A stretch of DNA of 64,000 nt from Clitoria ternatea (lineage: Eukaryota; Streptophyta; Magnoliopsida; Fabales; Fabaceae), in contig CM075671.1 of assembly GCA_037962975.1 (NCBI GenBank), positions 10,959,001-11,023,000 of the forward strand. Reading direction: 5' to 3'. Positions within the stretch are counted from its first letter, which is position 1. Each line of letters begins with the position of its first letter. This document shows, piece after piece, positions 58,020 through 64,000 of the stretch. The position numbers and the translations under genes were made by a program. A model generated the notes under the pieces. The model did no database searches. It saw nothing but the letters and a program-made list of their open reading frames with translations, and was not told where the DNA came from.

Positions 58020-58385
58020 GGAAAGAGAGAGAAAAGCTATGAAGAAAACATGATGAAGCTATGAAAGAAAAAATGCAACAATATGTGAGAAAATGTAACA
58101 TCCCGATTTTTATGATTTTTATTAAAATAACTTAAAAAGGATTAGGAAAGAATTTTTGAATAAAATTCTGAGTGGAAAATGAATGAGATAAGATTTTCTG
58201 AGTGAAATGAATCAGATTCCGAGTGAATGAATATGACTCCGAGTGAAATAAGACTCTGACTCGGAAAGAGGTATAACCAAGCGAGATGAGTCAGTTATGA
58301 TTGAACTGCCGAGTAAAAACCCGAGTGCTGGGAAGCCTTGCCGAGTGGGCGAGTGCAGAATCGAAGGACAGCCTCTGGTCGGATT

Positions 58386-58555
58386 TCGCCTAAGCGAGTA
58401 GGTGCCTCGCTCAAGCGAATGCCAGTGGAATTCGTTACTGGTCAATTCTCTCTTGAACGAGTGGCTAGTAGGAGGGAGTCTCGCTCGAGCGAAAGCATAA
58501 GAAATTGGTTACTGGGTAATTCTCGCTTAAGCGAGAGTGGTCCGCTCAAGCGAGG
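58386..58555. repeat. AAGCGAG palindrome array in Tekay-like LTR
   Basis: Copies such as CTCGCTCAAGCGA, TCTCGCTCGAGCGA and TCTCGCTTAAGCGAGA plus CCGCTCAAGCGAGG. Two copies each precede a GGTTACTGG or CGTTACTGG segment, so a longer unit of about 95 bp is duplicated. Same motif as at 22939-23155. Confidence 0.85.
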
Positions 58556-58743
58556 ATCAGGTCTGATGGATGCTTTCCACGTTATTATGTTCTTCTACCT
58601 TCCAGCAAATTCCTTTCTTAGATATTTTCTCAGAATGGGACCCTTTTGATGTGTTGTCCCTTTCCATTAAATATCTTAAGCCTTCATTAATTATTAAAGA
58701 GACGTAGGACAGAGTATTTCAAGTTATTTACGTCTCTTCTGCA

Positions 58744-58751
58744 TATAAATA
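58744..58751 (+). promoter_or_regulatory. TATA box of Tekay-like LTR
   Basis: TATAAATA in GCATATAAATATTTCC, about 190 bp after the palindrome array. It is followed by sequence beginning GGAGAAACTTTTGGAAAGC, consistent with a transcript start. Confidence 0.5.
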
Positions 58752-59358
58752 TTTCCATTGTTGGATTAATGGAGAAACTTTTGGAAAGCAAAATCACCAT
58801 AATCCTTTTCTCTCTAATTCTCTACTGGAAGCTGTTAAACAACGAAGATAATTAAATCTTCATTCTTCCTCTTTACGAAGAAAACTTGGAGTGGAATAAC
58901 ACTGCAGTTCCAGTCGGAATTCTGGAGCAGTGACTCGGTTATAGTTTTAAAGCTGCTGGAACTCTTTTATTTCCAGGTAGGGGGAGCGTACATCTCAAAT
59001 AGATGGTTTATGAATGGATTTGGGGCATTTTGATATATGTGATATGTGTATGATTTGAAGAACTAAGGTTTTGATATCAACAACATATATGCAAGACATG
59101 ATTAACAACATGGACGCAAGACTTGAAGATTTAGTATACCATGTCAAGCACAAAAAGAGTCATGAAATTAATGAAATATTGTCATCATCAAAAAGGGGGA
59201 GAATGAAGACCATGAAGGATTTTGATAATGACAAGGCCAATGCCAGAGATCAAGAATGAAGATCCAAGACCAAGGCATAATTAAAGTAAGACTCTATAAA
59301 AAGAAAGTACGGCCATTAATATAAAAAGGTTTTAAAATTTCATACATTCTGATGGAAT

Positions 59359-59505
59359 GTAATCGATTACCTCATTAGTGTAATCGATTACCTCAGCAAT
59401 GTAATCGATTACCATGTTTAAGTAATCGATTACAATATGAACGTTATGTTTTAAAACTGATTTTAAAAGGCTGTAATCGATTACCTATTTTATGTAATCG
59501 ATTAC
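59359..59505. repeat. GTAATCGATTAC palindrome array
   Basis: Six copies in 147 bp, about 130 bp upstream of the TATA box. All six are intact and are also intact in the other LTR (62729-62875). Confidence 0.95.
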
Positions 59506-59634
59506 AACGTGATCAGAAAGCAAAAAATCATGTTGAAACATTATAACTTTTCACAAAATATTATTTTATCCAAGAGGTACCTTTCCAATTATTTTAATCA
59601 ATAATTTCACACCTCTTGAAGGCATTTCTTCTCC

Positions 59635-59643
59635 TATAAATAG
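59635..59643 (+). promoter_or_regulatory. TATA box of copia LTR
   Basis: TATAAATAG in TCCTATAAATAGGAGGG, the same placement as 308-316 in the related LTR at the window start. Confidence 0.7.
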
Positions 59644-60247
59644 GAGGGTATTTCATTTGCAAAAGCACACCAATAACACCAACACAAAAATACTTCCAAT
59701 CTTTTCTTAAGAGCAATAATGGCCATATTCTCTTAATAGAGTTATTACTCTTCTTGTTCCTCAATTTGTTCATCATACTCTTGAAGAGAGTTTTTCTATA
59801 GAGTTCTTTATCTCTAAAGTGAGATTGATACTCAGAGTGGTGTATCTCTGAGGGTGTTCTTCTTGGATGTGGTGTAGCATCCAAGGGTGATGTTCTTGGG
59901 TATGGTGTAGTATCCAAGGGTGATGTGCTTGGGTGTGGTGTAGCATCCAATGCATTTGTGATCGGGGTGTGAGTCCCCATTGTGGTGTAATCAAGGGATT
60001 TGATTATAGTGAATTTCCTCAAGGGTGTCTTGAGAAGACTGGACGTAGGCAGTGGTTGGCCGAACCAGTATAAATCTTTGTTTGCATTTCTCTAACCCTT
60101 AAACTCTTTATGTTTTAAGCATTATTATTCAAATCACATATCATTGCATATTGAGTTTTTAGAGGAGAAATTTATTAGTGAAAAAGTTCCTAACTACTCA
60201 ATTCACCCCCCCTCTTAAGTTTCCTAGAGGCCACCTGGGCTAACAAG

Positions 60248-60259
60248 TGGTATCAAAGC
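60248..60259 (+). other. tRNA-Met primer binding site of copia
   Basis: TGGTATCAAAGC, two bases after the 5' LTR, matching the 3' end of initiator tRNA-Met at 11 of 12 bases. Confidence 0.85.
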
Positions 60260-60298
60260 TCGTATCTTGGAAAAGGTTTAACAACCTCAAGAAGATCC

Positions 60299-62092
60299 AT
60301 GGCCTCTTTCAATCCTATCTTTCCTGAGGGAAACTCCATACATAGACCTCCTGTATATAACGGAGTAGGATATCAATATTGGAAAACCCGTATGCAAATA
60401 TTCATAGAAGCTATTGATATAGACATATGGGACTCCATTGAAAATGGTCCATTCATACCAACCAAAGTAGTTGGAGAAGTGACCATGATTAAACCAAGAA
60501 GTGAATGGACTGGTGCGAATAAAACAAAAGTCCAATATAACCTCAAGGCCAAAAATATAATAACCTCAGCCTTAGGAATGGACGAATACTTTAGAATATC
60601 TAATTGCAAGACAACAAAAGAGATGTGGGATACCTTAGAAGTAACTCACGAAGGAACAAGCGAAGTTAAGAGATCAAGAATAAATACCCTAACTAGGGAA
60701 TATGAATTATTTAGAATGAACAACAATGAAAGCATACAAGACATGCAAAAGAGATTCACTCATATAATCAATCATCTTGCATGCTTAGGAAAAACCTTTT
60801 CAAATGAAGATTTGATTGATAAAGTATTAAGATGCTTGAACAGGGAATGGCAACCAAAAGTAACTGCTATATCACAATCAAAAGATTTGTCAAGCATGTC
60901 CCTTGCAACACTCTTTGGAAAATTACAAGAGCATGAACTCGAGCTTGAAAGATTGAATCAACATGAGGAAAGCAACAAAAAGAAGAAAAGTATTGCTCTA
61001 AAAGCATCATCATCAACCATTAAAGAAAGTAATGAAGAAGATGATGAAGAAGATGATGAAGAAGATGATGAAGAAGGTATAAATGATTATAATGACCTTA
61101 AATTATTTGTTAAACAATTTAACAGGTTTCTAAAGAAAGAGGAAGGGCAAAGGAAGCCGAACTTCAAGAATTCCTTAAAAAATGATGAATCTAACCAAGG
61201 TCCAAAATGCTTTGAATGCGGAAAATATGGACATATGAAAATGGAGTGTCCGAAACTAAATAAGAAGTCTGACAAGCAAGAGAAAAAGCATCCCAAAAAT
61301 AAAAGAATAGCTTATATTACCTGGGATGAAAATGGTTTAAGCTCGTCCAAGGAATCAGACCATGAAGACGCAAATCTATGCCTAATGACTAACACCGAAG
61401 AGGTAAATGACTCAAATCCTACATTTGATGAATTGCAAGAAGCTTTTGAAGATCTTCATAATGAATATCAAAAACTAGCTAAGAAATTCTTAAATATGAA
61501 AAATTCTAACCTAATCTTAGAAGAAAGTCTATCAAAGGTCAATCATGAACTAGGACAAGTTAAAGAAGAAAAGGAAGACTTAGAAACTAAGCTTAAAAAT
61601 GAAACTATCATTAAACATACATGTTCAACATGTCAAAAGCATATTCAAGAGATTGATGATTTGAAAAATGCATTAGTTAAATTTACTATAGGAAGAGATA
61701 ACCTAGATATTCTTCTTGGAAAACAAAAATGTCATTTAAAAGCAGAACTAGGATCTGATCCTTCCAAAAAGCAAAAGTTGCAGAAAAATCTCTTTATTTC
61801 ACAAAAGACCTCAACTAGCCCATTTGTTAAATTCTCTCATTATGTGAGAAAAGGTCACAGTGCATCAACATGTCATATAAGGAACAAAGGCTATACTGAG
61901 ACAAAAATGATTTGGGTTCCTAAGAATATATTATCCACGTCTAACCCACAAGGACCCAAGAAAATTTGGGTACCAAGATCAAATATTTATAATAGTGCAG
62001 GAATTATCATTGACGGGAGGCACTTAAGGATTAACTCTTACCCACAAGAAAAGTCAACACATTTCTTGAAGCATCTATCAATCAACAAGTAA
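60299..62092 (+). CDS. Copia gag polyprotein (597 residues)
   Basis: Starts at the first ATG after the primer site (MASFNPIFPEGNSIHRPPVY). Residues 20-230 are the copia gag domain (UBN2 type: YWKTRMQIFIEAIDIDIWDS, TTKEMWDTLEVTHEGT, RFTHIINHLACLGK). An acidic run (EEDDEEDDEEDD, about 243-256) is coded by GAAGATGATGAA repeats. A CCHC zinc knuckle is complete at C304, C307, H312, C317 (CFECGKYGHMKMEC). A coiled coil follows. A second knuckle near residues 519-535 keeps GHSASTC, but the two leading Cys positions are replaced (FSHYVRKGH). The tail KKIWVPRSN resembles the usual sequence before protease, so pol was deleted soon after. Gag assembles cytoplasmic particles; the open frame and young LTRs suggest it was recently functional. 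Confidence 0.93.
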   Translation: MASFNPIFPEGNSIHRPPVYNGVGYQYWKTRMQIFIEAIDIDIWDSIENGPFIPTKVVGEVTMIKPRSEWTGANKTKVQYNLKAKNIITSALGMDEYFRISNCKTTKEMWDTLEVTHEGTSEVKRSRINTLTREYELFRMNNNESIQDMQKRFTHIINHLACLGKTFSNEDLIDKVLRCLNREWQPKVTAISQSKDLSSMSLATLFGKLQEHELELERLNQHEESNKKKKSIALKASSSTIKESNEEDDEEDDEEDDEEGINDYNDLKLFVKQFNRFLKKEEGQRKPNFKNSLKNDESNQGPKCFECGKYGHMKMECPKLNKKSDKQEKKHPKNKRIAYITWDENGLSSSKESDHEDANLCLMTNTEEVNDSNPTFDELQEAFEDLHNEYQKLAKKFLNMKNSNLILEESLSKVNHELGQVKEEKEDLETKLKNETIIKHTCSTCQKHIQEIDDLKNALVKFTIGRDNLDILLGKQKCHLKAELGSDPSKKQKLQKNLFISQKTSTSPFVKFSHYVRKGHSASTCHIRNKGYTETKMIWVPKNILSTSNPQGPKKIWVPRSNIYNSAGIIIDGRHLRINSYPQEKSTHFLKHLSINK

Positions 62093-62197
62093 CAAAGAGC
62101 AATATCAAAATAACGAGTGACATCAAACAACAAGGTGCATCACTCTCTGCTAAAACTTTATGCTTTTATATTCTTTTTGCCATTGACAAAGGGGGAG

Positions 62198-62332
62198 TAA
62201 TATATGAGAAGCAAAATAAGAGAAAAATCAATCAAACCTGGTTAATATATGAGAAGCAAAATAAGAGAAAAATCAATCAAACCTGGTTAATATATGAGAA
62301 GCAAAATAAGAGAAAAATCAATCAAACCTTGT
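62198..62332. repeat. Three tandem 45-bp units before 3' LTR
   Basis: Units start at 62198, 62243 and 62288 (TAATATATGAGAAGCAAAAT...). The first two are essentially identical. They lie between gag and the polypurine tract, near where pol was lost. Confidence 0.92.
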
Positions 62333-62414
62333 CAACTAAACCAAAATTAAGGGGGAGAAAATCTTGTATCTTGCATGCTGTTTATTTTTCTTCTCAGGAA
62401 TTGTTGTCAATATC

Positions 62415-62428
62415 AAAAAGGGGGAGAA
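62415..62428 (+). other. Polypurine tract of copia
   Basis: AAAAAGGGGGAGAA directly before the 3' LTR TGAAGAAC. A second GGGGGAGAAAA run occurs at about 62351. Confidence 0.85.
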
Positions 62429-63615
62429 TGAAGAACTAAGGTTTTGATATCAACAACATATATGCAAGACATGATTAACAACATGGACGCAAGACTTGAA
62501 GATTTAGTACATGTCAAGCACAAAAAGAGTCATGAAATCAATGAAATATTGGCATCATCAAAAAGGGGGAGAATGAAGACCATGAAGGATTTTGATAATG
62601 ACAAGGCCAATGCCAGAGATCAAGAATGAAGATCCAAGACCAAGGCATAATTAAAGTAAGACTCTATAAAAAGAAAGTACGGCCATTAATATAAAAAGGT
62701 TTTAAAATTTCATACATTCTGATGGAATGTAATCGATTACCTCATTAGTGTAATCGATTACCTCAGCAATGTAATCGATTACCATGTTTAAGTAATCGAT
62801 TACAATATGAACGTTATGTTTTAAAACTGATTTTAAAAGGCTGTAATCGATTACCTATTTTATGTAATCGATTACAACGTGATCAGAAAGCAAAAAATCA
62901 TGTTGAAACATTATAACTTTTCACAAAATATTATTTTATCCAAGAGGTACCTTTCCAATTATTTTAATCAATAATTTCACACCTCTTGAAGGCATTTCTT
63001 CTCCTATAAATAGGAGGGTATTTCATTTGCAAAAGCACACCAATAACACCAACACAAAAATACTTCCAATCTTTTCTTAAGAGCAATAATGGCCATATTC
63101 TCTTAATAGAGTTATTACTCTTCTTGTTCCTCAATTTGTTCATCATACTCTTGAAGAGAGTTTTTCTATAGAGTTCTTTATCTCTAAAGTGAGATTGATA
63201 CTCAGAGTGGTGTATCTCTGAGGGTGTTCTTCTTGGATGTGGTGTAGCATCCAAGGGTGATGTTCTTGGGTATGGTGTAGTATCCAAGGGTGATGTGCTT
63301 GGGTGTGGTGTAGCATCCAATGCATTTGTGATCGGGGTGTGAGTCCCCATTGTGGTGTAATCAAGGGATTTGATTATAGTGAATTTCCTCAAGGGTGTCT
63401 TGAGAAGACTGGACGTAGGCAGTGGTTGGCCGAACCAGTATAAATCTTTGTTTGCATTTCTCTAACCCTTAAACTCTTTATGTTTTAAGCATTATTATTC
63501 AAATCACATATCATTGCATATTGAGTTTTTAGAGGAGAAATTTATTAGTGAAAAAGTTCCTAACTACTCAATTCACCCCCCCTCTTGAGTTTCCTAGAGG
63601 CCACCTGGGCTAACA
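62429..63615 (+). repeat. 3' LTR of gag-only copia
   Basis: 1187 bp, same boundaries as the 5' LTR. Differences seen: a 3-bp deletion (TTAGTACATG against TTAGTATACCATG), two changes near 62540-62552 and one near 63587 (CTTGAG against CTTAAG). Confidence 0.95.
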
Positions 63616-64000
63616 TGATTTGTTATGAGACCCCAACTATATGACGTTTTATGTTTCATATTTTCCATTCATATTATTCATATTGATATGAGATTGATGA
63701 TTCATGATATTTATATGCATGAGATGCATGTATGATGTTTGAATATGAACTGTGATATGGTGGTTCCTTTATACCACGGACGCCTTTGAGTGTGACTCAA
63801 GGCCAGCCCGTAGCACTGATTAGAGGACTGCTATCACTCTGGGAGTGGTACTCGGTGTTACATTATGGGCGCAGAGCGGTTTGGTACCTGTAAAACGGCC
63901 GAATCAGCGAGGAGCTGAATTATGGCTCGGGGAGCCAGTGTTGCAACACAAAAAATTTGAAAGACTTAATAATGATCCCGTTTTAGTTGATCATTGATTA

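Larger units (their letters stand above)
59056..60245 (+). repeat. 5' LTR of gag-only copia
   Basis: Contains six GTAATCGATTAC palindromes (59359-59505), a TATA box at 59635-59643 and tandem GGTGTAGYATCCAAGGGTGA units (59865-59955). Confidence 0.95.
59056..63615 (+). mobile_element. Young gag-only Ty1/copia element (SIRE-like)
   Basis: LTRs 59056-60245 (1190 bp) and 62429-63615 (1187 bp), both TGAAGAACTAAGG...GGGCTAACA, with a perfect TSD TGATT (59051-59055 and 63616-63620). The LTRs differ by three substitutions and one 3-bp indel by eye. The interior (2.2 kb) holds the tRNA-Met primer site, one intact gag frame of 597 codons and the polypurine tract; protease, integrase, RT and RNase H are missing. 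This is the TR-GAG type of non-autonomous element, which must use enzymes from a full-length relative. Confidence 0.95.
58094..64000 (+). mobile_element. Tekay-like gypsy LTR, runs off window, copia inside
   Basis: Starts TGTAACATCCCGA, the typical Tekay/Del LTR edge, contains the AAGCGAG palindrome array (58386-58555) and a TATA box (58744-58751), and continues after the copia insertion (63616 onward) to the window end. The left part (58094-59055) and right part share the TSD of the copia. The total LTR length and the far TSD cannot be seen. Confidence 0.75.

Noticed and set aside
59359..59505. Regularly spaced GTAATCGATTAC repeats as a CRISPR-like array
   Set aside because: Repeats are too short (12 bp), spacers irregular, and the setting is a plant LTR.
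59594..60022. 142-codon minus-strand frame in the copia LTR (repeated at 62964-63392)
   Set aside because: Translation of GGTGTAGYATCCAAGGGTGA tandem units on the reverse strand of the LTR. It is open in both LTRs only because they are near identical.

Overview
The window is a repeat-dominated piece of a flowering-plant nuclear genome, most likely from a legume. The LTR families carry palindromic motif arrays (GTAATCGATTAC, GAATCGATTC, CTCGCTTAAGCGAG) that I associate with phaseoloid Fabaceae; that placement is inference. One ordinary host gene is clear: SEC61G (SEC61 gamma, 69 residues, two coding exons, about 52.3-54.3 kb). Almost everything else is transposable elements, several nested, and most boundaries are fixed by target-site duplications (TSDs) readable in the sequence.

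Layout. 1-1088 is the 3' part of a Ty1/copia LTR. 1381-2132 is an old solo LTR of a Tat-type gypsy family (TSD GGTTT). 4693-14824 is a complete minus-strand large retrotransposon derivative (LARD) with 3.8-kb LTRs and TSD TAGAT. It has no gag or pol, but its interior holds a complete-looking miniature plus-strand gene for a 49-residue single-span membrane protein. 14.8-22.5 kb is AT-rich with only decayed fragments. 22509-26332 is a minus-strand Tekay-like solo LTR, itself hit by a second Tat-family solo LTR (25185-25988, TSD GTTCT).

27432-51089 is a Tat-lineage Ty3/gypsy element (TSD ATATA) with decayed gag-pol, a second (archaeal-type) RNase H and a three-exon antisense gene between integrase and the 3' LTR. 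Its reverse transcriptase is split by a 12,168-bp CACTA (En/Spm) transposon (31087-43254, TSD TTT) whose nine minus-strand transposase exons are all open and phase-compatible. Two donors 4 bp apart would decide whether the TNP2 and Ptta/En/Spm parts are separate proteins or a fusion.

51.1-52.3 kb is the short upstream region of SEC61G. A Stowaway MITE (54504-54787) lies just after that gene. From about 54.8 kb there is a probable older gypsy leader and gag start. It is cut by a Tekay-like LTR starting at 58094 and running off the window, which in turn contains a very young gag-only copia element (59056-63615, TSD TGATT).

Relative ages from by-eye LTR comparison: the gypsy is oldest (about 2.6% LTR divergence, nearly all transitions), the LARD intermediate (about 0.5%), and the gag-only copia youngest (3 substitutions in about 1.19 kb). 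The CACTA postdates the gypsy. All counts, splice sites and family names come from reading the sequence and family knowledge; no search or alignment program was run.
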